64,000 nt of DNA from Variovorax paradoxus (GCF_009498455.1 NZ_CP045644.1:806001-870000), one strand, 5' to 3'. Numbered from the stretch's first letter, positions 7,432 through 16,076 are shown. A program made the numbers and translations. Notes: generated by a model not told the origin, from the letters alone.

Positions 7432-8067
7432 CTATCCGCCCTTGCGAGCTAGGTCCAGCAGGTACTCGGCCACCGAGAGAGATTTGGAGTTCGATCCGGC
7501 CAGCGAACCGGATGCGAGCCAGCGACCATTCACACCGATCGACGGCGTGCCTTCGATCGCATAGCCGGTCGCCAGCGCGGTGGCTTGCTTCACCTTCGCC
7601 GCGACGCCGAAGGAGTCCAGTGCCTGAAGGAAACGCACGCGGTCCACGCCGTTGGCCGCTACGAAAGACCCGATCTGATCGGGCGCGTCCAGCTTCTTGC
7701 GTTCCACGTGCACGGCCGCGAAGACCTTGGGGTGCAATTGCTCCACCAATCCCATCGCCTCGATCGCGAAATACAGCTTCTGATGGATCACGAAGTCATC
7801 GCGAAACGCCACCGGGATGCGGCGGAAGATAACGTCGCGCGGCAGCTTTTTCTGCCACGCGTCGATCATGGGTTCAAAGGCATTGCAGTGCCCGCAGCTG
7901 TAGGCGAAGAATTCCAGCACCTCCAACTGGCGGGCGTCGCGGGTGGGCTGCCGCGTCTGCAGAACAACGTAGTTGCGTCCTTCCACCGGACGGTCCTGGG
8001 CGACCGCTGGCACGCTCCAGCCGGTCATGGGAGTAAATAGAGATGCTGCAAAAAGTCTTCGTTTCAT
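7432..8067 (-). CDS. dsbA: Thiol:disulfide oxidoreductase DsbA
   Basis: A 211-residue periplasmic oxidase that inserts disulfide bonds. It has a signal peptide (residues 1-23, ending near VAQ), a thioredoxin fold with an inserted helical domain, active site CGHC (Cys58-Cys61) in FFAYSCGHCNAFEP, and the cis-proline loop EGTPSIGVNG. The order of features and the length match DsbA. It is the first gene of the leftward redox operon, starting 37 bp downstream of the MerR-type promoter at 8104-8134. No dsbB partner is visible in the window. Confidence 0.88.
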   Translation of the reverse strand: MKRRLFAASLFTPMTGWSVPAVAQDRPVEGRNYVVLQTRQPTRDARQLEVLEFFAYSCGHCNAFEPMIDAWQKKLPRDVIFRRIPVAFRDDFVIHQKLYFAIEAMGLVEQLHPKVFAAVHVERKKLDAPDQIGSFVAANGVDRVRFLQALDSFGVAAKVKQATALATGYAIEGTPSIGVNGRWLASGSLAGSNSKSLSVAEYLLDLARKGG

Positions 8068-8103
8068 GAGAATCCGGGTGTGGCTGGTTCCACTGAGTCA
8101 CCA

Positions 8104-8134
8104 ATTAGAAACCATGAAGTCGGTACAAGGTCAA
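8104..8134 (-). promoter_or_regulatory. MerR-type promoter of the dsbA operon
   Basis: On the minus strand a -35 TTGACC (8129-8134) is followed by exactly 19 bases and a -10 TCTAAT (8104-8109). An imperfect dyad (ACCTTGTAC / CTTCATGGT) fills the spacer. The over-long spacer is typical of promoters activated by MerR-family regulators. No merR-like gene is adjacent; the nearest are pbrR (14196) and merR (19243). The site is 37 bp upstream of dsbA. Confidence 0.55.
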
Positions 8135-8283
8135 GCCATGCGGATCGTAAGCTGCGCCAGGGTGGGGAGATTGGGCTGCGTTTGTAGGGGCGCTGTCTAA
8201 AATGTTCGGCCATTGCACGATGACCGTTATCCGCAGGTTGCCGCTTGCGTACCGCGGCGTCCGAACTAGGCGAGACATTCACC

Positions 8284-9729
8284 ATGACCCAAGAACAAGC
8301 CCTCGACGTGCTGGTGATCGGCGCCGGCTCCGGCGGTTACATCGCATCGATCCGAGCTGGCCAGCTCGGCCTCAAGGTCGCGTGCGTTGAGGCCAACCCA
8401 TATGCCGACCCGAAGGGGGAGCCGCGACCGGGCGGAACCTGCCTGAACGTCGGCTGCATCCCCTCAAAGGCGCTGCTGTCGTCGAGCGAAGAGTTCGAGA
8501 AAATCGAGAAGCACGCTGCCGCCCATGGCATCCGCGTGGCGGGCGCCACGATGGACGTCCCGGCAATGATCGCGCGCAAGGACGCGATCGTGACCAAGAT
8601 GGCACAAGGCATCGAATACCTATTCCGAAAGAACAAGGTCGCTTACCTGAAGGGCCGCGCAAACATCCTTGGGCGCGCTGACGCCGGCTTCAGGGTATCC
8701 ATCACGCGGGCCGGTTCGACACAGGAAGTGACAGCACGCAACCTTGTGATCGCCACGGGATCGCTTCCTCGCCAGTTGCCCGGCATTGCCGTCGACAACA
8801 TGGACGTTTGCGACAACTCTGGGGCGCTGGACTGGCGCTCGGTGCCGCGTCGCATCGCGATCATCGGTGCCGGAGTAATCGGCCTCGAATTGGGTTCGGT
8901 ATGGCGCAGGCTGGGATCGCAGGTCACCGTGGTCGAAGCGTTGCCGCAGTTGCTGCCAATGTGCGATGCCGATGTCGGGCGCGAAATGCTCAAGCTGTTG
9001 ACGGCGCAAGGGATGGACTTTCGCTTCGGAGCGCGTGTAATGGCCCTCGAGCGGGCGGGCGATGGCGCGCTAAAGCTCTCCTATGCCGATGCGGGCGGAG
9101 CATCGCAATCGCTGGCTTGCGACAAGCTGGTGGTCGCGGCGGGCCGTGTTCCGACGACGGCGGGGCTGGGGCTTGATACCGTCGGCGTAAGGATCACCGA
9201 GCGCGGCTTCGTCGACGTCGACGAGCATTGCCGCACATCCGTCGAAGGCGTCTATGCTATCGGCGATGTGGTGCGGGGGCCTATGCTGGCACACAAGGCC
9301 GAAGACGAAGGCGTGATGGTGATGGAGCGCATCGCGGGCCAAGCCGGGCACGTGAACTATGACGCTATACCTTCGATCATCTACACCAGTCCAGAGATCG
9401 CGTGGGTCGGGCGCACGGAGCAGGCACTGAAGGACGCGGGCATCGAGTACAGGGCTGGCAAATTCCCATTCACTGCGAACGGGCGCGCGCTCGGAAACGG
9501 CGACACTTCCGGTTTCGTGAAGGTTCTGGCCGACAAAAAGACGGACGCCGTGCTGGGCGTCCACATCGTCAGCACGTACGCCTCAGAGATGATCGGCGAG
9601 GCGACGATGGCCATCGAGTTCAGGGCGGCGGCCGAGGACATCGGCCGGATCAGCCATGCGCACCCGACGCTTTACGAGGCGATGCGAGAAGCTTCGCTGG
9701 CGGCCGGCACGGGGGCTCTCAACCTGTGA
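8284..9729 (+). CDS. lpdA: Dihydrolipoamide dehydrogenase-like flavoprotein
   Basis: A 481-residue class I pyridine-nucleotide disulfide oxidoreductase. It shows an N-terminal FAD-binding GAGSGGY, the redox-active disulfide GGTCLNVGCIPSK (Cys53, Cys58), an NAD-binding GAGVIGLE and a C-terminal dimer domain with HAHPTLYEAMREA, which holds the catalytic His-Glu pair typical of lipoamide dehydrogenase. No lipoyl domain or 2-oxoacid dehydrogenase gene is nearby, so a stand-alone role with thiols or metals is likely. I chose the ATG at 8284; the opening extends 13 codons upstream. It is divergent from dsbA across 216 bp. It is a distant relative of merA at 20847 but lacks the C-terminal cysteine pair. 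Confidence 0.88.
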   Translation: MTQEQALDVLVIGAGSGGYIASIRAGQLGLKVACVEANPYADPKGEPRPGGTCLNVGCIPSKALLSSSEEFEKIEKHAAAHGIRVAGATMDVPAMIARKDAIVTKMAQGIEYLFRKNKVAYLKGRANILGRADAGFRVSITRAGSTQEVTARNLVIATGSLPRQLPGIAVDNMDVCDNSGALDWRSVPRRIAIIGAGVIGLELGSVWRRLGSQVTVVEALPQLLPMCDADVGREMLKLLTAQGMDFRFGARVMALERAGDGALKLSYADAGGASQSLACDKLVVAAGRVPTTAGLGLDTVGVRITERGFVDVDEHCRTSVEGVYAIGDVVRGPMLAHKAEDEGVMVMERIAGQAGHVNYDAIPSIIYTSPEIAWVGRTEQALKDAGIEYRAGKFPFTANGRALGNGDTSGFVKVLADKKTDAVLGVHIVSTYASEMIGEATMAIEFRAAAEDIGRISHAHPTLYEAMREASLAAGTGALNL

Positions 9730-9994
9730 GCCGCCCGGACGGTTGCAGGAATGGCCACGCTATCACCCATGCGCCTCCACAAGAAACTATCGCGGCGCGC
9801 TCACCGCCTTGCGCCGCACGAAGCCGGGACCGGGGCGCGTCGGCTGGCCTTCGTGCAAACGCAACGGCTGCCGCAGCGCAATTCCGCGATTGATCCGGAA
9901 TGCTTGCGAAGGCCGCGCTTGACTTGTTGCGTCTAGGAGGTGATGGCCATCGGCAATCAGCAATCGTCCACCAGCAGGCACTGCCCTATGGCCT

Positions 9995-10483
9995 TCAGGC
10001 ATCGGTGTGCTGTTGCCGGTCAGCTTTGAACAACGACGCGACGATCAGGCTTATCGCACCTCCCACGATCGCCATGTCAGCAACGTTGAACGCCGGCCAG
10101 TGCCATTGACGCAGATGGAAGTCGAAATAGTCGATAACCTGCCCGCGCATAGCCCGGTCGAAGGCATTGCCCAACGCACCGCCGAGGATGAGACTGTAGG
10201 CTAGGGCCTCAAGTCGTCGCACTGGCTTTGCCAGTAGCCAAACCAGCCAAATCGCGGCACTAACGGCGACAGCAAGTAGAAACCATCGTTGCCAACCACC
10301 GGAGTGCGCCAGAAAGCTGAACGCCGCCCCGGGATTCAGGACATGGACCAAGTTAAAAAAAGAGGTCACTTCATGGGACCAACCGAGCGGTGTTGTCATG
10401 TCGATGTAGCTCTTGATGGCTTGGTCGCCAGCAAACACTACAAATGCCAGGTAGTACCAGTTGGTTGAATGCGTGTAGTGCAT
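9995..10483 (-). CDS. pbrC: Lipoprotein signal peptidase, PbrC type (LspA copy 2)
   Basis: A 162-residue signal peptidase II with all conserved boxes (GDQAIKSYID, NPGAAFSFLA, GGALGNAFDRA, VIDYFD, FNVADMAI). It is the third gene of the pbrA-pbrB-pbrC set, 88 bp after pbrB. In the Cupriavidus lead operon PbrB and PbrC produce and process components for lead sequestration outside the cytosol; that role is transferred here from gene order. I start at the ATG at 10483, where AAGAAG lies upstream, and treat the longer opening as spurious. It is a paralogue of 5406-5897. Confidence 0.85.
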   Translation of the reverse strand: MHYTHSTNWYYLAFVVFAGDQAIKSYIDMTTPLGWSHEVTSFFNLVHVLNPGAAFSFLAHSGGWQRWFLLAVAVSAAIWLVWLLAKPVRRLEALAYSLILGGALGNAFDRAMRGQVIDYFDFHLRQWHWPAFNVADMAIVGGAISLIVASLFKADRQQHTDA

Positions 10484-10571
10484 CAATTCTTCTTTATTCG
10501 TCCAGGCCAAACTGGGACAGCTTGCCCGGGATTGCCAAGCGATCGACCTGTCGGACTGCATAGTCCGACAG

Positions 10572-11186
10572 TTACCGCATCGCGCTCGAGCGAGGCACAA
10601 GGAGCCGGATCAGTGCGGCCGAGATCGCGACGCACGCCCAGCCCAAGGCAAAGCTGGCAACGACATCCGCTGGGAAGTGGGCGCCAAGCGCGATGCGCGA
10701 CCAACCCACAGCGATAGCGAAGGCCAGAAGGCCGATTCGACCGGGCCAGCCGAGAATGGGCCAGATCGCCGCAGCCAGAACCGCCACGTAGGCGGCATGA
10801 CCGCTTGGAAACGAATAGCGACTGTCCGGCATCCCGACGATTCGAAAAACGCCTTCACCCAAGACCAGGGCGGGGCGCGGGAATGCGAATGCCGATTTCA
10901 AGAGGGCGGCCGATGACATGGCTAGCACCAAGCCAAAGACAAACCGTTGCAGGGTCAGGTTCGCAGAACGGGTTGCATCTGGCGCTTGGCTTCGGCGCCA
11001 GAGCAGGAGGACCGCGACGATCGCCGGAGCACCCCAATAGCTGCCTACCCAGCTCAAAGCTTCAGGCAGCCATAGCAGCTGATCTGGGACGGCATGATTC
11101 AAAAACATGAACAGGTTCACGTTCGCTCCGCCCCAGTCGTAGAGCCATTGCTTGAGCCATGCAGCAGAGATTGACGTTGCGTGCAC
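10572..11186 (-). CDS. pbrB: PAP2-family phosphatase PbrB type
   Basis: A 204-residue membrane protein of the type 2 phosphatidic acid phosphatase family, with the three catalytic motifs KSAFAFPRP, PSGHA and SRIALGAHFPADV and several hydrophobic helices. Such enzymes hydrolyse lipid pyrophosphates, for example undecaprenyl pyrophosphate, releasing phosphate in the periplasm. In lead-resistance operons PbrB supplies phosphate that precipitates Pb(II) exported by PbrA. It starts seven bases after the pbrA stop, so it is almost certainly co-transcribed. Complete, no anomalies. Confidence 0.85.
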   Translation of the reverse strand: MHATSISAAWLKQWLYDWGGANVNLFMFLNHAVPDQLLWLPEALSWVGSYWGAPAIVAVLLLWRRSQAPDATRSANLTLQRFVFGLVLAMSSAALLKSAFAFPRPALVLGEGVFRIVGMPDSRYSFPSGHAAYVAVLAAAIWPILGWPGRIGLLAFAIAVGWSRIALGAHFPADVVASFALGWACVAISAALIRLLVPRSSAMR

Positions 11187-11193
11187 CGGGGGA

Positions 11194-14103
11194 TCAGGCC
11201 TTCTGGGTCTTGAGGAGCCTCAGACCATTGAAAACCACCAGCAAGCTCGCGCCCATGTCGGCGAACACCGCCATCCACATGGTGGCATGCCCCGTGAACG
11301 TCAACCCAAGGAACACCGCCTTGATGCCCAAGGCCAGAACGATGTTCTGAGTAAGGATCGCCGCGGTGCTGCGCGACAGCCGGATGAAGGTCGGAATTTT
11401 GCGCAGATCGTCGTCCATCAAGGCGACGTCCGCTGTTTCGATGGCCGTGTCGGTGCCAGCCGCGCCCATGGCGAAACCGATGTCCGCGCGGGCGAGCGCC
11501 GGCGAATCGTTGATGCCGTCGCCCACCATGCCGACTTGGCCTTGACCGCCGGCTAAGCTCTCGATGGTCTTGAGCTTGTCCTCGGGTAACTGATCACCAC
11601 GGGCTTCAGAGATTCCGACCTGAGCGGCGATGGCCGCTGCCGTGTGCTGGTTGTCCCCCGTCAGCATCAGCGTGCGCACGCCCAACGCCTGCAGGTCGGC
11701 CACCGCCTCACGGCTGGTTTCCTTCACGGTGTCGGCCACGGCGAAAATGCCGAGCACGGTCGCATCGTCCATCAGCAGGATCGCTGTCTTGCCTTGGCGC
11801 TCCAGCGTCTCCAGCCGAGCTTGGAGCGCCGCTTCGCTCAGGCCCAGCTCCTGGGCGAGCCTGTGGTTGCCCATGTGCAACATGCGCCCGCCGACGCGGC
11901 CACGCACGCCGCGCCCGGGCAGCGCCGCGAACTCGTCGACCTCGTGCAGCGCGATGCCGTCACGGTTCGCCTTGCGGGCAATGGCCTGGGACACGGGATG
12001 GTCCGACCGCGCGGCGAGGCTTGCGGCCCAGGCGGCAACTTCCTGCGCCTCGCCGATCAGTGGCACGAAATCCGTCTGCTCGGGCTTGCCATGTGTGAGC
12101 GTGCCGGTCTTGTCCAGGGCCAACGCCTTGAGCTTGCGCCCGCCCTCCAGGTAGACGCCGCCCTTGATCAGAATGCCGCGCCTGGCGGCAGCGGCCAAGC
12201 CGCTGACGATGGTGACTGGCGTGGAGATGACCAGGGCGCAGGGGCAGGCGATCACCAGCAGTACCAGCGCCTTGTAGACCCAGTCGAACCAGGCGCCGCC
12301 GAAGGCGAGCGGGGGAACGACCGCAACCAGCACGGACACCGCGAACACGGCCGGCGTGTAGACGCGGGCGAATTGGTCGACGAAGCGCTGCGTGGGTGCG
12401 CGGCTGCCCTGCGCGGACTCCACGGCATGGATGATGCGAGCGAGCGTCGAGTCGCTGGCGCCTGCGGTCACCTTGTACTCAAAAGACCCGGTCTCATTGA
12501 TCGTTCCGGCGAAGACCTGGTCGCCCTCGGCCTTCTCGACGGGCAGGCTCTCGCCGGTAATCGGGGCCTGGTTGATGGCGGATCGACCCGAGGTGATCAG
12601 GCCATCCAGCGCGATGCGCTCGCCGGGGCGCACGCGGACCACTGCGCCCTTGGCGACCTCCTTGGCCGGCCGTTCGGTCCATGCGCCATCAGCCTGTCGC
12701 ACCGTCGCAGTTTCGGGCGCCAGATCCATCAGCCCTCGGATGGCATTGCGGGCGCGATCCAACGACTTCGCCTCGATCACTTCCGCCAACGCGAACAGGA
12801 ACATGACCATGGCGGCCTCCGGCCAGTGGCCGATCGCCATGCCGCCCGTGACCGCGATGGCCATCAGGGCGTTCATGTTCAGGTTGAGGTTCTTCAGCGC
12901 GATCCAGCCCTTCTTGTAGGTGCTGAGGCCGCCGGTGAAGATCGAAACCAGTGCCAGCACGATCACGGCCCAATGATTGCCATCGTTGACCCAGTACACG
13001 CCTTCGGCGAGCACCGCAGTGACGCCGGAGACCGCCATTGGCCACCAATTGGTCTTGTGCGCAGCCACTGGGGCATCGCGCGGCTCGTCCGTCGTCTGGA
13101 CCTCGGCTTCCATGCCCAGCGATTCGATGGCTTCGACCGCCGGCTTGATCGCGTCAGGCGTGTGCCGAACCGTGAGCGTGCGCTGCATCAGGTTGAAATC
13201 CATTCCCTGCACGCCCGACATGCCTTCTAGTTTGCCGCGGATCAGACTTTCCTCGGTGGGGCAGTCCATCTTCGCGATGCGAAGTACCGTCGTGGCTGTC
13301 TGCATATCCTGCCGTGCAGCCTGCATTCCGATCGACGCAAGCGCCTTCTCGATCGGCGCCGTGGTGGCCAGCGTGTGCTGGACTCCCAGTACACGCTGCA
13401 TCAGATTGAAGTCGAGCGCGGTCACACCCGGCACCTTGCCCAGCCGGTCGCGGATCAGCGCTTCTTCCGTCGGGCAATCCATGTTCTCGATCCGGTACGT
13501 CACCCGCTCGCCGATCGGCGGCGCGGAAACCGCCGCGGTTGGCTGCTGCAGGGCCGAGGGTGGGCTCACAGCCGCGGCTTCGATCGGCCCCGTGTGGCTG
13601 GCGGTCTGCTCCTTGGCGCGCATGCCGATCGAGGCCAAGACCTGCTCCATCTGCGTGCGTGCCTGAGCGAGGTGCTTCACTGACAGGGTGCGCTCGGCGA
13701 GGTCGAAGTCCAGTTCCTGGATTCCGTTGACCGTCCCGAGGTGCGAGCGGATGAGTTTCTCCTCGCTCGGGCAGTCCATGTTCTCGATGCGGTAGGTGGT
13801 CGACACGGCGGCTTCTCGGACAGCCTGTGCCTTCATGCCCACCGAATTCAGCACCTGCTCCAGCGCATCGGCCGAGACCTCACGGTGCACAACGGTCAGT
13901 CGACGCTGCGGAAGATCGAACAGCAGCCGCTCGATGCCAGGCGAACCCTCCAGCGTTCGCCGCACCAGCGCTTCCTCGTTGCGGCAGTCCATGTTGCTCA
14001 CGTGGAAAACGGTGGTCTCGGTGCTGGCTTGCCCACCGGCGCACCCCGTCTGTTGGCCATTGCCGCCGGAGCAGCCGCACGAGTTGGAGGGTTCTTTGTT
14101 CAT
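11194..14103 (-). CDS. pbrA: Pb/Cd/Zn P-type ATPase with four N-terminal metal domains
   Basis: A 969-residue P1B-type exporter. The core is standard: CPC metal site at 620-622, phosphorylation motif DKTGTLT (Asp664), an SDHP motif, TGDN and GDGINDSPAL. The N-terminus is unusual: after a Cys-rich leader (residues 9-21) come four tandem ferredoxin-like metal-binding repeats centred on Cys40, Cys111, Cys210 and Cys281, each with MDC(R/P)xEE instead of CxxC. The MDCPTEE form belongs to the Zn/Cd/Pb branch. It heads pbrA-pbrB-pbrC and is divergent from pbrR, with the operator in between. Pb, Cd and Zn cannot be told apart from sequence; pbrB and pbrC favour lead. Confidence 0.9.
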   Translation of the reverse strand: MNKEPSNSCGCSGGNGQQTGCAGGQASTETTVFHVSNMDCRNEEALVRRTLEGSPGIERLLFDLPQRRLTVVHREVSADALEQVLNSVGMKAQAVREAAVSTTYRIENMDCPSEEKLIRSHLGTVNGIQELDFDLAERTLSVKHLAQARTQMEQVLASIGMRAKEQTASHTGPIEAAAVSPPSALQQPTAAVSAPPIGERVTYRIENMDCPTEEALIRDRLGKVPGVTALDFNLMQRVLGVQHTLATTAPIEKALASIGMQAARQDMQTATTVLRIAKMDCPTEESLIRGKLEGMSGVQGMDFNLMQRTLTVRHTPDAIKPAVEAIESLGMEAEVQTTDEPRDAPVAAHKTNWWPMAVSGVTAVLAEGVYWVNDGNHWAVIVLALVSIFTGGLSTYKKGWIALKNLNLNMNALMAIAVTGGMAIGHWPEAAMVMFLFALAEVIEAKSLDRARNAIRGLMDLAPETATVRQADGAWTERPAKEVAKGAVVRVRPGERIALDGLITSGRSAINQAPITGESLPVEKAEGDQVFAGTINETGSFEYKVTAGASDSTLARIIHAVESAQGSRAPTQRFVDQFARVYTPAVFAVSVLVAVVPPLAFGGAWFDWVYKALVLLVIACPCALVISTPVTIVSGLAAAARRGILIKGGVYLEGGRKLKALALDKTGTLTHGKPEQTDFVPLIGEAQEVAAWAASLAARSDHPVSQAIARKANRDGIALHEVDEFAALPGRGVRGRVGGRMLHMGNHRLAQELGLSEAALQARLETLERQGKTAILLMDDATVLGIFAVADTVKETSREAVADLQALGVRTLMLTGDNQHTAAAIAAQVGISEARGDQLPEDKLKTIESLAGGQGQVGMVGDGINDSPALARADIGFAMGAAGTDTAIETADVALMDDDLRKIPTFIRLSRSTAAILTQNIVLALGIKAVFLGLTFTGHATMWMAVFADMGASLLVVFNGLRLLKTQKA

Positions 14104-14144
14104 AAATCGCAGTTCATTGACAGGGCTTTCCCCCGGATGCCGTC

Positions 14145-14175
14145 ATTGGACAACCTCTAGTAGGTATAGAGTCAA
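14145..14175 (-). promoter_or_regulatory. pbrA promoter with PbrR/CadR operator
   Basis: Minus strand: -35 TTGACT (14170-14175), 19-bp spacer, -10 TCCAAT (14145-14150). The spacer contains the dyad CTCTA...TAGAG (14155-14171), the standard core of CadR/PbrR/ZntR operators. It sits between pbrA and the divergent regulator gene. Confidence 0.85.
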
Positions 14176-14195
14176 GCTTTTCCGGAGGAGCAACC

Positions 14196-14594
14196 ATGAT
14201 GCGGATCGGTGAATTGGGCAAGAAAGCAGACTGTTTGGTGCAGACCGTACGCTTCTACGAGTCCGAAGGCTTGCTTCCCGAGCCTGCGCGCAGCGAGGGC
14301 AACTTCAGGCTGTACGACGACTCGCACCTTGAACGCCTGCTGTTCATCCGCCGTTGTCGGGCCAAGGACATGACGCTGGAGGAAATCCGTCAACTTCTAG
14401 ATTTCCGGGATCGGCCCGAGCTGGACTGCGGCGAGGTGAACGCGCTGGTCGATTCCCACATCGCTCAAGTCCGGGCCAAGATGAAGGAGTTGCGCGAGCT
14501 CGAGCGCGAATTGACGGATTTGCGGCGCTCCTGCGATACCGCCCGAACCTCGCGCGAGTGCGGCATTCTCAACAGCTTGACCGAGCCCGCCTGA
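14196..14594 (+). CDS. pbrR: MerR-family Pb(II)/Cd(II) regulator
   Basis: A 132-residue activator with an N-terminal winged helix (MRIGELGKKADC through TVRFYESEGLLP), a coiled-coil dimer helix and a C-terminal metal loop. Cysteines 78, 113 and 122 (ELDCGEVN, SCDTARTSRECGIL) match the three ligands used by CadR/PbrR proteins for large divalent metals. GGAGGAG lies five bases before the first of two adjacent ATG codons. It is divergent from pbrA, and the 19-bp-spaced promoter lies in between. It may also act on the related sites at 15867-15897 and 16022-16052. The Pb versus Cd preference is not decidable here. Confidence 0.88.
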   Translation: MMRIGELGKKADCLVQTVRFYESEGLLPEPARSEGNFRLYDDSHLERLLFIRRCRAKDMTLEEIRQLLDFRDRPELDCGEVNALVDSHIAQVRAKMKELRELERELTDLRRSCDTARTSRECGILNSLTEPA

Positions 14595-14602
14595 AGCTCG
14601 TG

Positions 14603-15838
14603 TCATCGGCGCTGAAAAGTGATCGGGTCCAGTTCCGGCGGCCATGCGCCGTGCTCCATCATGCCAAAGCGCCCCGTGCCGACGTTCTGAGGCGGGGTCC
14701 GGCCGAGGGCGTGGCCCACTGGAGCCAGCGCGAGCCGCACGACCTGCGCTGCGACCTCCGCAACGTTGCGCGTCCTCCAGGCCAGCCCGAGCATCGTGGC
14801 GTGGCTGCGCAGGTGCAGGCCAAGGTGAGACTGCGCCACGATATGGGCCAGTTCATGGGCACGCCATGCGGCGCCCAGATCGTGGGCGGCCTCGCACGAA
14901 GCTGCTAGACGCGTCTCGCGCAGGAAGGCGGCGCGCGCAAGCCCGTAGTCCCCGGCAGAAGCGTCTGCCGTCCCTGCTCGGCGACCGAAGGGATAGACCA
15001 GCTGCTGCCCATATTCCATCGGAAAGTCCATCTCCCTGAGTCCCACTTCGTCGGCCCCCAACTGGTGCTTTGGCAGCCGGAAAGTCCCGAACAGGTGGTC
15101 CCAGAGCATCCAGAACTCGCCATAGTTGACCTGGGCGTCCTCGTACTCGCGCTTGTGGTGCCAGCGATGGACTTCAGCCGCCCCGATCACGAATCGCAGC
15201 GGCCCGACCCGGTAGTCCAGGTTGGAGTGCTGGAAAGCCAGGTGCACGGCCAACAAGCCGAGCCATGCACCGACGGCCAGTGCCGGTGCTCCCACGAGGA
15301 CCACGGCGAGCAAGCCAGGCGCGGCCATCATCCCGGCATGCAAGGGATGCCGGCGCTCCCCGTTGAGCCAATAAAGGCGTTCCGAGCTGTGGTGGATCGC
15401 GTGGAAACGCCAGAGCCAGGCCACGCGGTGACTCAGCCAATGGACACTGTAGAGGCTGAGATCGAGGACCGCACCGACGGCAAGGGCTTGCGCCCAAAGC
15501 GGCCACTGATCGGGCCACCAGGTCCCGGCCGACCACAGCGGCGCCAACACCGCCACAACGCCGTGCACCGTCAGGAGCACGGCGAGGTTGACCCCCGCAT
15601 GGATCGCATCGCACATGCTGTCGCGGTGGTCCTGGCCCCAGGCGGCATGAAAGGGCAGCCGCCGCTCCAACAAGGCCACGCAAGCGAGCGCGGCGCCCAC
15701 TGTGATCGGCACCGCAGGGAAATACGGCCAACCGGCCGCAAGCCCGCCGAAGAGCAACGCGGCCGTTGCGCCAACGATCAGCGGATAGCTGGCATAACGG
15801 ATGAAAGTCTCGAGGAAGGAGAGTTCGCTTGTGCGCAT
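14603..15838 (-). CDS. Sterol desaturase/fatty-acid hydroxylase fused to DUF3703
   Basis: An integral-membrane di-iron oxygenase domain (about residues 1-280) with histidine clusters HWLSHR, HAIHHSSERLYW with HP, and HRWHHKREY, fused to a C-terminal domain of about 110 residues that matches DUF3703 (ARAAFLRETRLAASCEAAHD, AHELAHIVAQSHLGLH, and the conserved end GTGRFGMMEHG). The substrate is unknown; relatives hydroxylate or desaturate lipids. DUF3703 proteins are often separate genes near metal-resistance loci. The start is the second of two adjacent ATGs, with AAGGA upstream. A PbrR-like promoter lies immediately upstream, so metal induction is likely. Convergent with pbrR. Confidence 0.8.
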   Translation of the reverse strand: MRTSELSFLETFIRYASYPLIVGATAALLFGGLAAGWPYFPAVPITVGAALACVALLERRLPFHAAWGQDHRDSMCDAIHAGVNLAVLLTVHGVVAVLAPLWSAGTWWPDQWPLWAQALAVGAVLDLSLYSVHWLSHRVAWLWRFHAIHHSSERLYWLNGERRHPLHAGMMAAPGLLAVVLVGAPALAVGAWLGLLAVHLAFQHSNLDYRVGPLRFVIGAAEVHRWHHKREYEDAQVNYGEFWMLWDHLFGTFRLPKHQLGADEVGLREMDFPMEYGQQLVYPFGRRAGTADASAGDYGLARAAFLRETRLAASCEAAHDLGAAWRAHELAHIVAQSHLGLHLRSHATMLGLAWRTRNVAEVAAQVVRLALAPVGHALGRTPPQNVGTGRFGMMEHGAWPPELDPITFQRR

Positions 15839-15866
15839 CATTGTCCTTACAAGGGGTTTGACTGCG

Positions 15867-15897
15867 ATTGAAAACCCTCTAGCAGCAATAGAGTCAA
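15867..15897 (-). promoter_or_regulatory. PbrR/CadR-like promoter of the desaturase-DUF3703 gene
   Basis: Minus strand: -35 TTGACT (15892-15897), 19-bp spacer with dyad CTCTA...TAGAG (15877-15893), -10 TTCAAT (15867-15872). The dyad halves are identical to those of the pbrA operator, so the same regulator probably controls both. Confidence 0.75.
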
Positions 15898-16021
15898 GTG
15901 GGTCAAGCACCTCGGTCGACCGGGCCTGCCGACAATCCGCGCACGGATGCATCCTGGACGTCTTCGTGGATGTTCGACCGCCTCCCCACGATGGCGCCGC
16001 GCAAATTCGCTGTGTCGGCGC

Positions 16022-16052
16022 TTGACTCTCCAGCGGCTATAGGCCTCAGCAT
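16022..16052 (+). promoter_or_regulatory. MerR-type promoter of the CDF transporter gene
   Basis: TTGACT (16022-16027), a 19-bp spacer with a degenerate CTCTCCAG...CTATAGG dyad, and a weak -10 CAGCAT (16047-16052). The spacing and TTGACTCT start match the neighbouring PbrR-like sites, but the dyad is poorer. Confidence 0.5.
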
Positions 16053-16076
16053 CCCGCGGCATGGAAGGAACAACTC

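Noticed and set aside
11644..13230. A 528-codon rightward opening opposite pbrA
   Set aside because: Antisense shadow of the P-type ATPase; His/Arg/Asp-rich composition without domains.
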